Numbered from the stretch's first letter, positions 1 through 10,429 are shown. The stretch is DNA of 48,339 nucleotides from Gammaproteobacteria bacterium (GCA_025362015.1 JANYIO010000211.1:1-48339), one strand, 5' to 3'. Notes: generated by a model from the letters alone, not told the origin. A program made the numbers and translations.

Positions 1-18
1 ATGAGATAGATAAAAGCT

Positions 19-43
19 GGATCCCCGCTACGCGAGGATGACG
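19..43. repeat. REP-like imperfect hairpin upstream of gatB
   Basis: An 8-bp stem (21-28 against 32-39) with one mismatch encloses a 3-base loop, followed by GACGGC. The look, a GGATCCCCGC half and a GCGAGGATGACG half, resembles the short dispersed palindromes found between genes in many proteobacteria. Only one copy is seen in this window, so repeat status is inferred from the motif style. No gene is visible in bases 1-81. Confidence 0.4.
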
Positions 44-81
44 GCAGAAACAAACTGATACAGTTTAGTGAGAAAAACATC

Positions 82-1527
82 ATGCAATGGGAAACAGTAA
101 TCGGCTTGGAAGTTCACGTACAACTCGCCACTAAAACGAAAATATTTTCAGGTGCAAGCACGGCTTTTGGTGCAGAGCCAAATACCCAAGCCTGCGCCAT
201 AGATTTAGCCTTGCCTGGCACATTACCCGTCGCCAACGAACAAGCATTTCGCTATGCCGTTATGTTCGGCTTGGCAGTGAATGCAGAAATTGGTAAGCGC
301 TCTGTGTTTGAACGTAAAAATTATTTCTATCCAGATTTACCCAAAGGCTATCAAACAACACAACTCGCCGAGCCTATTGTCGGCCCAGGTTTTGTAGATT
401 TAGATCTTGAAGGTGGCAGAACAAAACGCGTTCGCATTCACCATGCGCACTTGGAAGAAGATGCTGGGAAATCTTTGCACGAAGATTTTGCGGGCATGAG
501 TGGTATAGATTTAAATCGCGCAGGCACACCTTTAATTGAAGTCGTTACCGAGCCGGATATGCGCAGCGCTGAAGAAGCCGTTGCCTTTGCCAAAAAATTG
601 CATTCCATTGTTACCGCGATTGAAATTTGTGATGGCGAAATGTCACAAGGTTCTATGCGTTTCGACGTTAATATTTCGGTGCGCCCTCGCGGCCAGGAAA
701 AATTAGGTACGCGCACCGAAACCAAAAATTTAAACTCCTTTAAATTTATGGAAGAATGTATTGCACTGGAAGTTGAACGTCAAATTGATATTTTGGAAGA
801 CGGCGGAAAAATTAAACAAGAAACCCGCCTCTACAACGGCGACACCAAAAAAGCTCGCTCCATGCGCAGCAAGGAAGATAGCAACGATTACCGCTACTTT
901 CCTTGCCCAGATTTGTTGCCCGTAATTCTCGACGACGAATACATCGAATCAGTACGCAAGCAAATGCCAGAATTACCTGAAGCCAAACGCGCGCGTTTTG
1001 TGAATGATTTTGGCCTGAGTGATTATGATGCTGGACAAATTACTATGGACAAATTCTCAGCCACATTTTTTGAAAAAGCTGCAAACATTTCCGGAGAAGC
1101 AAAACTGGCTGCCAACTGGATCATGGCTGATTTAGGTGCTTATTTAAATCGCAGCGAACAACGCATTGATCAATCACCCATAACACCAGAATTATTATCC
1201 AGCTTAATTGTGCGCATTAAAGATGGAACATTATCGAGCAAAATCGCCAAACAAGTTTTTGAAGCCATGTGCAACGGCGAAGGTGATGCAGACACTATTA
1301 TCGAAACTAAAGGTTTAAAACAAGTTTCTGATACTGGCGCGCTGGAAAAAATTATCGACGACATCATTGCTGCTAATGCCGCACAAGTAGAAGGCTACCG
1401 CGCCGCCGATGAAGCCAAACGCAGAAAAATGCTCGGCTTCTTTGTAGGGCAAGCGATGAAAGCGAGTAAAGGCCAAGCGAACCCACAAGCATTGAATGAA
1501 TTGCTATTGAAGAAATTGAATGGTTGA
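82..1527 (+). CDS. gatB: Aspartyl/glutamyl-tRNA(Asn/Gln) amidotransferase subunit B
   Basis: Subunit B of the GatCAB amidotransferase, which converts Glu-tRNA(Gln) and Asp-tRNA(Asn) to the amidated forms in the cytoplasm. The 481-residue product has the usual family length. It opens with the GatB signature ([10 protein letters not shown]), carries the [11 protein letters not shown] kinase-domain motif near residue 80, and ends in a YqeY-type helical tail that family knowledge says binds tRNA. The ATG at 82 places GatB at its normal N-terminus; the ribosome site (GTGAG) is weak. gatC and gatA usually precede it and would lie upstream of the window. Confidence 0.97.
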   Translation: MQWETVIGLEVHVQLATKTKIFSGASTAFGAEPNTQACAIDLALPGTLPVANEQAFRYAVMFGLAVNAEIGKRSVFERKNYFYPDLPKGYQTTQLAEPIVGPGFVDLDLEGGRTKRVRIHHAHLEEDAGKSLHEDFAGMSGIDLNRAGTPLIEVVTEPDMRSAEEAVAFAKKLHSIVTAIEICDGEMSQGSMRFDVNISVRPRGQEKLGTRTETKNLNSFKFMEECIALEVERQIDILEDGGKIKQETRLYNGDTKKARSMRSKEDSNDYRYFPCPDLLPVILDDEYIESVRKQMPELPEAKRARFVNDFGLSDYDAGQITMDKFSATFFEKAANISGEAKLAANWIMADLGAYLNRSEQRIDQSPITPELLSSLIVRIKDGTLSSKIAKQVFEAMCNGEGDADTIIETKGLKQVSDTGALEKIIDDIIAANAAQVEGYRAADEAKRRKMLGFFVGQAMKASKGQANPQALNELLLKKLNG

Positions 1528-1595
1528 TGAGTATTAACATATCACTCCCAAACCTTAACTTGACAGTGATAAAAAGAATTTAGAGAGAAATTAAC

Positions 1596-1892
1596 ATGAG
1601 TTTACGCAAAGACAAAGAAAAAGTACTCGGCGAAATATTTGACGATGCCCGCATCGCCACTTTTCTAAACTTCACCGCGCCTGCCGGTGTGAACGCAGAT
1701 TTTCATTTATTGGAAAAAGCTTACCGCGGCATGCGTGGTGAAAATTTCGCTACGTTTGTAAACTTATTTATAGCAGCAAGAAAAGATGTCAATGCCATTG
1801 GCCCAGAAGGTAAAACTTTTTTGCAAATGATTAAAACACATCGCTTGTCTGAAGAGTTTGTATTGGCGCTGGAGAAAGCGGGTGCGAAGTAA
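1596..1892 (+). CDS. PA4642-family conserved hypothetical protein
   Basis: A 98-residue soluble protein with no signal peptide or membrane segment. Its pattern (SLRKDKEKVLGEIFDD near the start, then AYRGMRGENFATF and a C-terminal helix) matches my recollection of the PA4642 family of small pseudomonad proteins of unknown function. It sits 68 bases after gatB on the same strand and starts at an ATG preceded by AGAGAG. It may be co-transcribed with gatB, since no terminator is visible between them. No function can be assigned. Confidence 0.7.
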   Translation: MSLRKDKEKVLGEIFDDARIATFLNFTAPAGVNADFHLLEKAYRGMRGENFATFVNLFIAARKDVNAIGPEGKTFLQMIKTHRLSEEFVLALEKAGAK

Positions 1893-1976
1893 TTTGTAGA
1901 GAACGTTATCACTGCAAAGTTGGTTTATCATCGCTACAACCATTGCGCATAAAAACTTGCACTCAAGAACCACATT

Positions 1977-2564
1977 ATGCAACCAAAAACCCTAAGCCTT
2001 GCATTCACTATTTCACTAAGCATTATTATAATACTGTTTAGTGTATTTGGCGCCAGCATGGAACCACTACTAGAATTTAACCGCGTTAAAATTTTTGAGG
2101 GAGAGTGCTGGCGTTTATTTACCTGCAATTTTGTTCACTATGGTTTTGCGCACCTGGCAATGAATTTAGCAGCATTTTTATTGGTAGGATTTTCGCTATT
2201 GCGTGAAATACCGTTAAAAATATATGTTCCGTTACTCATAAGTGCAGCAATGGCAGTAGGTGTAGGAACGTTGCTATGGAACCCCGAATTATTTTTTTAT
2301 CGTGGTTTGTCGGGCGTCTTGCACGGTCTAATCGTTGCAGGTTTACTATTAAACAGTTTTCGCAACCGTTGGTTGAGTTTTCTATTTGTCGGCTTGGTAT
2401 TTGCAAAAATAGTTCATGAACACCAAGCTGACTTTCAAGAAAATCAATTACAAGCATTATTGCCAGTTGCAGTCGCAGTAGATTCACATTTATATGGCGC
2501 ATTTGCCGGATTATTTTTTATAGGCGTTTTACTTATTCTACTAAGCTTTAAAAAAATCGCTTAA
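1977..2564 (+). CDS. rrtA: Rhombosortase (rhomboid-family intramembrane serine protease)
   Basis: A small rhomboid protease of 195 residues with about six hydrophobic segments. The family hallmarks are visible: HLAMN in the first conserved loop, the catalytic serine in RGLSGVLHG (about residue 115), and a late histidine in SHLYGA that would complete the Ser-His dyad. The short core without extra domains fits rhombosortase, which processes secreted proteins bearing a GlyGly-CTERM tail in gammaproteobacteria. No protein with such a tail was seen in this window, so its substrates would lie elsewhere. A plain GlpG-like rhomboid is the alternative, but the small size favours rhombosortase. Confidence 0.8.
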   Translation: MQPKTLSLAFTISLSIIIILFSVFGASMEPLLEFNRVKIFEGECWRLFTCNFVHYGFAHLAMNLAAFLLVGFSLLREIPLKIYVPLLISAAMAVGVGTLLWNPELFFYRGLSGVLHGLIVAGLLLNSFRNRWLSFLFVGLVFAKIVHEHQADFQENQLQALLPVAVAVDSHLYGAFAGLFFIGVLLILLSFKKIA

Positions 2565-2572
2565 AAAAATGT

Positions 2573-3832
2573 TTAACTCTCGTCTTCATCCTCATCCCCT
2601 AACACCATATTTCCGCCGGTATCCTTAGCGAGATACATTAATATAGTTGCATGTCGTACCTGCCCATCTATACCACTTGTTATTTTATTGGTTACACCAG
2701 CACTAATATAAAAATTATGCACTTCACCATCGATAATACATTCTTCAGCAGATAATAATTGCCGTACACTACTAATAAATGCTTCCGCTTTTTGATTATC
2801 CAGCCCCGGCATTAGTACAAAAAAATTATCGCTATCTGCTCTACACAATAAAAACCGCTCAAGCATATTGTGTAAATTATTGGCGATATGCTTTAACGCA
2901 AAATCACCCCAATCATAGCCGAACTTATCGTTGATCTGTCTAAAACCATCTATGTTGATAACGGCCAATGCCAGGGGTATGGATTTTTCCTGTGCGTTAG
3001 TGTAACTATCACGAGCAGTCTTAAAGAAATATTGACGATGATATAAATTAGTGAGGAAGTCGCGCTCTATAGAATCAGCAGTTTTTTCACTGATTTCCAA
3101 ATATTCAAGATTGTGAATAATTCGGCAATAAAATTCTTCAGGATGAAAAGGTTTGCGTAAAAAATCATTAGCGCCATTTTTGATAAATTTTGCTGAGAGA
3201 GCTTCATTGCTATCACCGGAAACGCCAATCATGATTAAATTATTTTTTTCATATTTGTAACGCAGATTTTTCACTAATTCAAAGCCATCCATTCGGGGCA
3301 TATTGTAATCGGCGATTAACAATTTTACATCGGGATTCTCCAACAATACTTTTATAGCGTCGACACCATCAACAGCTGCTGTTACTTGAAACAAATGACG
3401 CTTTAATAAATCGCACATATGTTTCAGCGACACATCTGAATCATCCACCACCAATACTTTTATTTGTTGATTTTTTTCCAACCGCTGAATCATGCTGATG
3501 GCCTGATTGTAAGCAAAACGGCCCTCTTTGGTTACATAATCCACTATGCCTTTATTAAATAATTGCTCGCGATGTTCTTCATCATAATTACCCGTTAACA
3601 CTATGCTGGGAATATTTTTACTGAGTACATAATCCACTACCTCACCATTAGGAGCATCAGGCAAGTTGATATCAACCAGTGCCGCAAAAATATCGCTATG
3701 CTGGGCGATAAGCGCTACAGCCTGGGCCATACTTGCAGCAAAGATTGACTGATATTGGGGGAGCTGCCCCAGTAAATGGCGCAATACCTTTATCACCATC
3801 TCGCTGTCTTCTACGACAAGAATTTTTTTCAT
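2573..3832 (-). CDS. Two-receiver response regulator with degenerate GGDEF domain
   Basis: A 419-residue cytoplasmic regulator with the layout REC-REC-GGDEF, like PleD. REC1 (about 1-118) has phospho-acceptor Asp54 in LVDINLP. REC2 (about 124-245) has Asp175 in IADYNMP and the lysine of RKPF. The C-terminal domain (about 255-410) keeps the cyclase fold signature (INDKFGYDWGD) but has DSDNF at 333-337 where active enzymes have GGDEF. It therefore probably does not make c-di-GMP and may act by binding. I chose the ATG at 3832, just before KKILVVEDSE; a TTG at 3853 in the same frame is less likely. It ends 9 bases from the rhombosortase gene, in convergent orientation. A very acidic tail (DEDEDES) closes it. 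Confidence 0.9.
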   Translation of the reverse strand: MKKILVVEDSEMVIKVLRHLLGQLPQYQSIFAASMAQAVALIAQHSDIFAALVDINLPDAPNGEVVDYVLSKNIPSIVLTGNYDEEHREQLFNKGIVDYVTKEGRFAYNQAISMIQRLEKNQQIKVLVVDDSDVSLKHMCDLLKRHLFQVTAAVDGVDAIKVLLENPDVKLLIADYNMPRMDGFELVKNLRYKYEKNNLIMIGVSGDSNEALSAKFIKNGANDFLRKPFHPEEFYCRIIHNLEYLEISEKTADSIERDFLTNLYHRQYFFKTARDSYTNAQEKSIPLALAVINIDGFRQINDKFGYDWGDFALKHIANNLHNMLERFLLCRADSDNFFVLMPGLDNQKAEAFISSVRQLLSAEECIIDGEVHNFYISAGVTNKITSGIDGQVRHATILMYLAKDTGGNMVLGDEDEDES

Positions 3833-4029
3833 CAGAAACACTCGATAAATCAACTCGATAATGATTCAGTGTAGTCAAGCTTTTACAAAAAGCCCTAATT
3901 TGACTAGGTTTACACAGAGAACAGAGCTTAAAAACCAGATAATTAGGGGTATTTGGCTTATCTCATCTGCTATGGGAGCGCAGAGGCAAGATGAAAGGCA
4001 AGACGAAAATCAAGATGTTGATGCGGGAG

Positions 4030-4902
4030 TTATGCAGTAACCGTCGTTTTATTATGTTCACGAATTGACTCATAAATAGCGGCGACAACAATGATGGCAC
4101 CACCAATAAAAGTAGAAAGATCAGGCACACTGTGAAGAAAAAATACACCATAAATGACACCGTACACCGGCTGCATACAACCAACCAAACCAACGGTTTT
4201 AGCCTTAAGAAAACGTAATGAATAACCAAACAGGGAATGCGCAAAAGCAGTAAACACAACACCGAGAAGTACCAACAACCACCAGTCAAAATGCGACGGA
4301 ATATGCGTTGATGTGAGTAGCACAGGTGTCATTAACAAAGCCACGATTAACACCTGGTAACTCATGGAACGCGCGGCAGATTGTTTACTGAACCAATACC
4401 CTAACAGTAGGTTACGCAGGGCAAATGTAAATGCAGAAAGGATGCCCCAAAGTACGCCTTGAGTCATATTATTGGTAAGATTAAATTCAGGAACCAGAAA
4501 GAAAACACCTACAAATACCCACAAACCTATGACGATATCGCGCCAATCAATACGCGTTCTTTTCAGCAGCGGCTCCATAAATACCGTCATCACCGGATAC
4601 ACATAAAGTGAAAGCATGCCTACGGCAATATTGGCAACCTGCATGGAATGAAAGAAAGTAATCCAGTGCACGCACAACAATGCACCTAGAATAATCATGC
4701 GGGGATAATCACGTGTAGATTGTAAGCTAATGCTACTTTCACGCCACCATACCCATAAAAACAAGATTACAGCAGCAACCCAGGTACGATAACCGGTGAT
4801 ATCCCAAGCAGGTAATTGAATAATTTGCGAGAACAAACCCGTGGCCGCCATCATAAATGCACTGATGTGCAATGTGATTAACGCCGATTTTGAAGAGGGC
4901 AT
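4030..4902 (-). CDS. EamA/DMT-family permease (RhaT-like)
   Basis: An integral inner-membrane protein of about 290 residues, almost wholly hydrophobic with roughly ten predicted helices in two similar halves. This is typical of the drug/metabolite transporter superfamily with two EamA domains. The second half carries the usual GCMQPVYGVIYG-type segment before the last helices. The substrate cannot be read from sequence. I prefer the ATG at 4902; an in-frame GTG four codons upstream (4914) is possible. It follows the helicase gene on the same strand, about 60 bases downstream, and may be read through from it. Confidence 0.85.
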   Translation of the reverse strand: MPSSKSALITLHISAFMMAATGLFSQIIQLPAWDITGYRTWVAAVILFLWVWWRESSISLQSTRDYPRMIILGALLCVHWITFFHSMQVANIAVGMLSLYVYPVMTVFMEPLLKRTRIDWRDIVIGLWVFVGVFFLVPEFNLTNNMTQGVLWGILSAFTFALRNLLLGYWFSKQSAARSMSYQVLIVALLMTPVLLTSTHIPSHFDWWLLVLLGVVFTAFAHSLFGYSLRFLKAKTVGLVGCMQPVYGVIYGVFFLHSVPDLSTFIGGAIIVVAAIYESIREHNKTTVTA

Positions 4903-4963
4903 AACTCGATTCACTTAATAGTTGATCAACTTGTTTGCTCTGCAAGCAGTGCTAATAACACCC

Positions 4964-6595
4964 TTAGCGCGGACGGCCACCGGTACGATTTCCATTACGA
5001 TTGCCATTGCGGCTAGTCCGCGCTCCAGAACGATTGCGCTCATCGCGCTGAGTTTTTGGTGCGGGTGGTAATTCTGGCGGCGCAAGCAGTAAATACTCTG
5101 GTGGTTGTTCGCATTTAATTTCAGCGCCTAACAATTTTCCAATCGGCTCCAGCAGTAAAGCATCATCTTCACAGGCAAAACTGATCGATGTGCCTAACTT
5201 ACCAGCGCGGCCTGTACGGCCAATGCGATGAACATAATCTTCGGGCTCTTCTGGTAACGTAAAATTCACCACATGGCTAATGCCGCTGATGTGAATACCC
5301 CGCCCCGCTACATCGGTTGCGACCAGCACTTTTATCTCACCACTTTTAAAAGCATCCAGTGTAGAGACACGTTTGTTTTGGGCAATTTCACCGGATAACA
5401 GACCGGCATTAACACCATGACGCTGTAATTTTTCTTGCAAGTCACGGCATTCATCGCGGCGATTAGCAAACACAATCATGCTCTCGGCATGCTCTTGCTG
5501 AATAAGGTTATACAAGAGCGTGTACTTTTCTTCGGTAGAAACCAAATAAATATGTTGATCAACTGAATCTGTCGCGACATTTTCAGGCTGAATATCAATC
5601 GTAATCGGCTCGAACGTCCATTGCTCAACGAGGTTGCGCACATCGTCAGTAAAAGTAGCGGAGAAAAATAGCGTTTGGCGATCCTCACGTTTCGGCGCTT
5701 GACGAACAATTTGCCGTACCTGTGGAATAAAACCCATGTCTAACATGCGATCTGCTTCATCAATAACCAGAACTTCGAGCTGATCCAGATACACATCTTT
5801 GTTGCCACAGAAATCTAACAAACGCCCCGGTGTTGCCACCAAAATATCGACAAGATCATCGTGCAAATGACGTTGTTGCTTGGTGTAATCCATGCCACCC
5901 ACTAAAGTATGAATTTTTAAGTCAGTGTATTTACACAGCAGTTTTGCATCGTCAGCAATTTGTATAACCAGCTCGCGAGTAGGAGCAATAATCAATGCCC
6001 GTGCTTCGCCGGCATAACGTTTTTCCGCAATAGGATTTTTCAATAAATCATCAATAATTGCCGTTAAAAATGCTGCCGTTTTCCCTGTCCCTGTTTGCGC
6101 TTTGCCAACAACGTCCTGACCGCGTAACGCGTAGGGCAAAGATTGCGCTTGAATGGGTGAACAATATTGAAAATCTAAATCGGCAATTGCATGTAGTAAT
6201 TCGTTCGCTATATCAAAATCGCAGAAACGGGTTTTGCCATCAACGGCTTCAACCACAAAGGAGGCTGGGTCCCAAGGCGTTAATGGGATAGATGGCGCGG
6301 AGCTTTTAGGTGGCCGCGCTGCCGTAGAGCGTGCAAGAGCTTGCGCCGAACGGTTGGATTTATGTTGGGGCTTTTTATGCTCACGACCGGTATGATTTTT
6401 GTCGCCCTGGGGATGTCCTGAATTTTTAGGAGCTGCCATTTTAGAAGCTGAAGCTTTAGAATTTACCTGAGCCTTATGCTGACTGCTAGCCAATTGCGAT
6501 TGCGACTGCTGTGAATGCGACTGTTGTGATTGCGACTGCGATGAAGTTTGTGCAGTGTCGGAACCCAGGATTTTTTTGAAAAATTTGCCGATCAA
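4964..6595 (-). CDS. rhlB: DEAD-box ATP-dependent RNA helicase, RhlB-like
   Basis: A 543-residue helicase with all DEAD-box motifs in order: Q motif (SPIQAQ, about 146), AQTGTGKT (166-173), PTREL (205), TPGRL (255), DEAD (279-282), SAT (312-314), [10 protein letters not shown], and [10 protein letters not shown]. It unwinds structured RNA; RhlB works in mRNA turnover. The core resembles the pseudomonad RhlB type, but the symbol is by similarity only. The first 100 or so residues are a low-complexity Ser/Gln- then Lys-rich extension, and the tail is Asn/Gly/Arg-rich, both likely RNA-binding. The reading frame begins with TTG at 6595 (MIGKFFKK as initiated), behind AGGTAG. The next in-frame ATG is about 50 codons inside. 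Confidence 0.9.
   Translation of the reverse strand: MIGKFFKKILGSDTAQTSSQSQSQQSHSQQSQSQLASSQHKAQVNSKASASKMAAPKNSGHPQGDKNHTGREHKKPQHKSNRSAQALARSTAARPPKSSAPSIPLTPWDPASFVVEAVDGKTRFCDFDIANELLHAIADLDFQYCSPIQAQSLPYALRGQDVVGKAQTGTGKTAAFLTAIIDDLLKNPIAEKRYAGEARALIIAPTRELVIQIADDAKLLCKYTDLKIHTLVGGMDYTKQQRHLHDDLVDILVATPGRLLDFCGNKDVYLDQLEVLVIDEADRMLDMGFIPQVRQIVRQAPKREDRQTLFFSATFTDDVRNLVEQWTFEPITIDIQPENVATDSVDQHIYLVSTEEKYTLLYNLIQQEHAESMIVFANRRDECRDLQEKLQRHGVNAGLLSGEIAQNKRVSTLDAFKSGEIKVLVATDVAGRGIHISGISHVVNFTLPEEPEDYVHRIGRTGRAGKLGTSISFACEDDALLLEPIGKLLGAEIKCEQPPEYLLLAPPELPPAPKTQRDERNRSGARTSRNGNRNGNRTGGRPR
6503..6540 (-). repeat. 15-bp in-frame tandem repeat in the helicase N-terminus
   Basis: Two and a half 15-bp units (6503-6517, 6518-6532, then a partial copy) differ by only two bases. 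On the coding strand they give [13 protein letters not shown]. The array adds Ser/Gln linker ahead of the helicase core and keeps the frame. Confidence 0.8.
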
Positions 6596-6723
6596 GATCT
6601 TCTACCTACTGAATAAAAATTGTGCGAAGTATACCTTATCCACCAAGTAAAAGGCGCTAAACCACTGGCTTAGCTGACTAGATCCCCTTAAAATTGCCCA
6701 GAAAATCCTACTGGAGCCGCAAA

Positions 6724-7413
6724 ATGCGCATTCACTCACTACAACACGTTGCCTTTGAAGATATTGGCAGCATGCAACAAGACTTAAAACGTGAGGGCCA
6801 CAGCCTAACCACCACCCATTGGTACAAGGGTGAACAGGCTCCCGAAGTAGATTCGCTTGATGTATTGATTATCATGGGCGGCCCCATGGGAGTTTACGAT
6901 GAAGCTAAACACCCATGGCTCGCAGCTGAAAAAGTTTTTTTAGCGGCCTGCATTGGTGCAGGTAAAAAAATAATCGGTATTTGTCTGGGCGCACAACTTA
7001 TTAGCTGCGTATTAGGTGCAAAAGTACGGCCTAATACGCACCGCGAGATTGGCTGGTTTCCGCTTACCATTAATCCTTCAGCTGGCAATAATCCCATTGC
7101 GAAAATATTGGCAAATTGTGCCCAAGTTTTTCATTGGCATGGCGATACATTTGAGTTACCTGCAGGCGCAACATTAATTGCCAGCAGTGCTGCCTGTGCG
7201 CACCAAGCTTATGTTATTAACGAACAGATTTATGCGTTTCAATTTCATTTGGAAACAACTGAAATTTCAGCAACCGCACTTATTGGAAATTGCGCAGAGG
7301 ATTTAGATAATTCAACCTATGTACAAACAGCTAAACAAATAATGCAAAAGACAGAAAATTTTACTGCAATTAATAAAGTGATGAGTTGCGTGTTAGATAA
7401 TATTCTACAATAA
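6724..7413 (+). CDS. Class I glutamine amidotransferase (GMP synthase-like)
   Basis: A 229-residue stand-alone GATase1 domain that would release ammonia from glutamine or hydrolyse a related amide. The nucleophile cysteine lies in GICLGAQL, and the His-Glu pair in FQFHLETT completes the triad. MGGPMGVYD is the conserved early loop. There is no synthetase domain, so this is not GuaA itself. It resembles the YfeJ/GuaA-like stand-alone amidotransferases, whose substrates are mostly unknown. The ATG at 6724 follows CTGGAGCC at good spacing. It is divergent from the helicase and ends 3 bases from the VIT-family gene, which converges on it. Confidence 0.88.
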   Translation: MRIHSLQHVAFEDIGSMQQDLKREGHSLTTTHWYKGEQAPEVDSLDVLIIMGGPMGVYDEAKHPWLAAEKVFLAACIGAGKKIIGICLGAQLISCVLGAKVRPNTHREIGWFPLTINPSAGNNPIAKILANCAQVFHWHGDTFELPAGATLIASSAACAHQAYVINEQIYAFQFHLETTEISATALIGNCAEDLDNSTYVQTAKQIMQKTENFTAINKVMSCVLDNILQ

Positions 7414-7416
7414 ATA

Positions 7417-8124
7417 TTATGCAGCGACACCAAAAAGGTGACCAATAGTTCCCGTCATTAACATTGCCAGTGCGCCCCATAGAGTCACGCGTAAAGCACC
7501 TTGCGGAATCTTCGCGCCACCGACCTGTGCAGCTAATCCGCCCAACACCGCTAATGCGATTAATGAAACTATAACCGTAGCCGGGATTAAAAATGTTTGC
7601 GGAATTAATATATTTTGCGCGGCTAGAACCGTAATGAATAGTGGAACACACGCACCCACAGAAAAAGTTGCAGCTGATGCCAATGCCGCCTGAAGTGGGC
7701 GTGCCACCATAAAATCAGTAATACCCAACTCATCGCGTGCGTGCGAACCTAAAGCATCATGCGCAGTTAATTGCACTGCAACCTCAAGTGCAAGTCCACG
7801 CTCCAGCCCACGCATCACATATATTTCCGTGAGCTCACGCAACTCTGCTTCAGGTTCAGTTTCCAACTCAACTAGTTCACGTGCCAAGTCAGCAGTTTCA
7901 GTATCCGCTTGCGAGCGCACAGAAACATATTCACCTGCGGCCATGGAAAGTGCACCTGCCACCAAGCCCGCAACTCCAGTCAACAATACGACATGAAGTT
8001 CAGCCTGTGCCGCAGCCATACCCATCATCAAACTTGCGGTTGAAATAATGCCGTCATTTGCACCCAACACTGATGCCCGCATCCAACCAATATGATGAAT
8101 CCTATGAAATTCGCCATGACGCAT
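7417..8124 (-). CDS. VIT1/CCC1-family metal transporter-like membrane protein
   Basis: A 235-residue membrane protein with the VIT1/CCC1 layout: an amphipathic start (HRIHHIGW), then LGANDGIISTASLMMG in the first helix, then SMAAGEYVSVRSQAD in the second. A charged cytoplasmic segment (about 75-140, rich in Glu) follows, which in the family binds metal, and then three further helices. Eukaryotic relatives move iron or manganese into vacuoles; bacterial members are presumed Fe/Mn exporters. The ATG at 8124 gives the canonical N-terminus. No metal-responsive operator was recognised upstream. Confidence 0.9.
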   Translation of the reverse strand: MRHGEFHRIHHIGWMRASVLGANDGIISTASLMMGMAAAQAELHVVLLTGVAGLVAGALSMAAGEYVSVRSQADTETADLARELVELETEPEAELRELTEIYVMRGLERGLALEVAVQLTAHDALGSHARDELGITDFMVARPLQAALASAATFSVGACVPLFITVLAAQNILIPQTFLIPATVIVSLIALAVLGGLAAQVGGAKIPQGALRVTLWGALAMLMTGTIGHLFGVAA

Positions 8125-8256
8125 AATTGAAATCCACTACTATTTTTCAGGAACGACATACTACCCCATTTACACGTAATAGTTAATTTCCACTTGTCCC
8201 GTTATTTAACGCACTAAAGCTCATAAATTTACCGTTCAGCTGATTTACCATTCGAC

Positions 8257-9705
8257 TTAAAGGCGCAAGGAATCAAAATTCAAGGCTGATTCAACAACGC
8301 AGGTCAAACGATTTAATTCATGCTCTCTCAGTTCATCAATATTAATCACTGCCGTAAGATCAATACCAGCCCAGCGTAATATTTTTTTACAGGAATCCGA
8401 CGTATCAAATAAGCCGTGCAAATAAGTTCCTAATACCTGCCCATCGTCACTAATAGCACCATCTGCCACTAATTGGTTTTGATTATTAAAATATAATGCA
8501 GGATTTTTTAATCCATTGCCTTGACTAATACCGCAATGGATTTCGTAACCGGAAACTGCTGTGGACTTATCCCATAACAAACCCTGTTGTTGACGCAGTA
8601 TTTTATGAGGAGTTAAGGTAGTTTCAATATCTAAAAATCCCAAGCATTGGGAGCTCCCAAGATTACTTTCAATGCAGTCAGGATCAAGAATTTTATTTCC
8701 CAGCATTTGCATGCCGCCACAAATACCAATCACTTTTCCGCCGTAGCGTAAATGGTGTTTGAGATTCTGATCCCATTCTTGCTCGCGCAGAAACTGAAAA
8801 TCCGCTTGCACATTTTTACTACCGGGAATAATAACTAAATCGCACGCAGGAATTTTTTGCTGTGGGCCGACCCATTCAAACTGAATATCAGGGTGGAGAC
8901 GCAGGGAATCCATATCCGTATGATTTGAAATACGCGGCAACGCAAGTGCTGCTATGCGGAACTTCACATCCTTTTTCTGCTGCCCTAAGGTCAATGCATC
9001 CTCTGCATCCAACGCTAACCCTTGAATAAAGGGAATAACCCCTAGCACAGGTTTACCGGTTTTTTTCTCCAGCCAATCAAGGCCCGACTGCAATAAACTC
9101 ATATCGCCGCGAAAACGATTAATCACAAAACCTATTACACGTTTTTGTTCAGATTCACTCAACAATTCTAGCGTGCCCACCAAATGTGCAAACACTCCGC
9201 CGCGATCAATATCAGCAATAATAATCACCGGGCAATCTACCTTCTCGGCAAAACCCATATTCGCAATATCGCGATCACGTAAATTAATTTCCGCAGGGCT
9301 ACCGGCACCTTCCACTACAATCACATCATATTGTGCTTGCAAGCGGCGATAAGATTCAAGCACCGCATTCATCGCATGCGTTTTATAATCGTGGTAAATA
9401 ACTGCATCCATATCACCCACAGCTTTGCCATGAATAATAATTTGCGCTTTAGTATCGCTGGTGGGTTTTATAAGAATTGGGTTCATATCCGTATGAGGTT
9501 TTAAACCAGCTGCTTGCGCTTGTAAGGCTTGTGCGCGGCCAATTTCACCACCGTCTTCCGTAACCGCAGAATTCAGCGCCATGTTTTGTGGTTTAAAAGG
9601 AACTACCGAAATACCACGATTTTTAAACATGCGGCATAGCGCAGCCACGAGAGTTGTTTTGCCGGCATCCGATGTAGCACCTTGAATCATTATTGTTTTA
9701 GACAT
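8257..9705 (-). CDS. cobQ: Cobyric acid synthase (glutamine-hydrolysing)
   Basis: CobQ/CbiP amidates the b, d, e and g side chains of adenosylcobyrinate a,c-diamide to give cobyric acid. The 482-residue protein has the dethiobiotin-synthetase-like P-loop at the start ([10 protein letters not shown]), the [12 protein letters not shown] motif near residue 130, and a C-terminal class I amidotransferase domain. That domain has the nucleophile in [10 protein letters not shown] and the histidine in YLHGLFD. It is the last gene of the riboswitch-led unit and starts 12 bases after cobO stops, so the two are surely co-transcribed. No corrin-ring genes accompany it, which suggests corrinoid remodelling or biosynthesis genes elsewhere. 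Confidence 0.96.
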   Translation of the reverse strand: MSKTIMIQGATSDAGKTTLVAALCRMFKNRGISVVPFKPQNMALNSAVTEDGGEIGRAQALQAQAAGLKPHTDMNPILIKPTSDTKAQIIIHGKAVGDMDAVIYHDYKTHAMNAVLESYRRLQAQYDVIVVEGAGSPAEINLRDRDIANMGFAEKVDCPVIIIADIDRGGVFAHLVGTLELLSESEQKRVIGFVINRFRGDMSLLQSGLDWLEKKTGKPVLGVIPFIQGLALDAEDALTLGQQKKDVKFRIAALALPRISNHTDMDSLRLHPDIQFEWVGPQQKIPACDLVIIPGSKNVQADFQFLREQEWDQNLKHHLRYGGKVIGICGGMQMLGNKILDPDCIESNLGSSQCLGFLDIETTLTPHKILRQQQGLLWDKSTAVSGYEIHCGISQGNGLKNPALYFNNQNQLVADGAISDDGQVLGTYLHGLFDTSDSCKKILRWAGIDLTAVINIDELREHELNRLTCVVESALNFDSLRL

Positions 9706-9717
9706 AATGATTTATCA

Positions 9718-10338
9718 TCACCACTCAATACCCTTCTGTGCTTTTATGCCGCTTTCAAACGCATGTTTAATCGCTTTCACTTCGCTAAAAGTATCAGCCA
9801 AATCTTGTAAATACTGTTTGGCACCGCGCCCGGTAATAATTACGTTTTGATTAATCGGGCGATTTTGAATAGCAGTAATCACTTTTTCTTTATCCAGATA
9901 TTTATAGTTGAGCATATAGGTCAATTCATCCAGCAATACTAAATGAATTTCCGGATCGCTAAATACATGCTCACATTCTGCCCAGGCCTTTTCAGCAGCA
10001 GCTTTATCTTGCTCTGCATTTTGTGTTTCCCAGGTAAAACCTGTGCCCATGACAAAATATTCCAGCTTAGAATTTTCACCACGAAAAATACTTTCGGTTA
10101 AAAAGTTTTTTTCGCCGCATTCCCAAGTACCTTTAATAAACTGCACAATCGCAACTTTATAACCATGGCCTAAACAGCGCAGCGCTGTGCCAAAACCAGA
10201 ACTGCTTTTGCCTTTTCCATCCCCGGTTAATACAATCACCACACCGCGATCTTCGGTGGCGCGGGCAATTTTAGCATCGACAATTTCTTTGCGTTGCTGC
10301 ATGCGTTCTTGATGACGCTGGGCTTTTTCATCAGTCAT
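9718..10338 (-). CDS. cobO: Corrinoid adenosyltransferase (CobA/CobO type)
   Basis: A 206-residue ATP:cob(I)alamin adenosyltransferase that puts the 5'-deoxyadenosyl ligand on reduced corrinoids. The P-loop GDGKGKSS sits at about residue 39-46, followed by the conserved VQFIKG and later LLDELTYML and ITGRGAKQYL. The length is normal for the family, also called BtuR or CobA. It lies between btuB and cobQ on one strand, which fits use on imported corrinoid. The ATG at 10338 follows GAGGTGATCT, a strong ribosome site. Confidence 0.96.
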   Translation of the reverse strand: MTDEKAQRHQERMQQRKEIVDAKIARATEDRGVVIVLTGDGKGKSSSGFGTALRCLGHGYKVAIVQFIKGTWECGEKNFLTESIFRGENSKLEYFVMGTGFTWETQNAEQDKAAAEKAWAECEHVFSDPEIHLVLLDELTYMLNYKYLDKEKVITAIQNRPINQNVIITGRGAKQYLQDLADTFSEVKAIKHAFESGIKAQKGIEW

Positions 10339-10382
10339 AGATCACCTCTGTACAAGATGTAATTTTTTACGAACTATCGAGC

Positions 10383-10412
10383 TAAAATAAGGGCGCGATA
10401 CCCCCGCCCTAT
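10383..10412 (-). terminator. Possible weak terminator between btuB and cobO
   Basis: On the minus strand AGGGCG pairs with CGCCCT around a loop of about 9 bases, followed by TATTTTAG. The U-run is short, so this may attenuate rather than stop transcription from btuB into cobO. Confidence 0.4.
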
Positions 10413-10429
10413 CCTCTAAAAACCATAGC

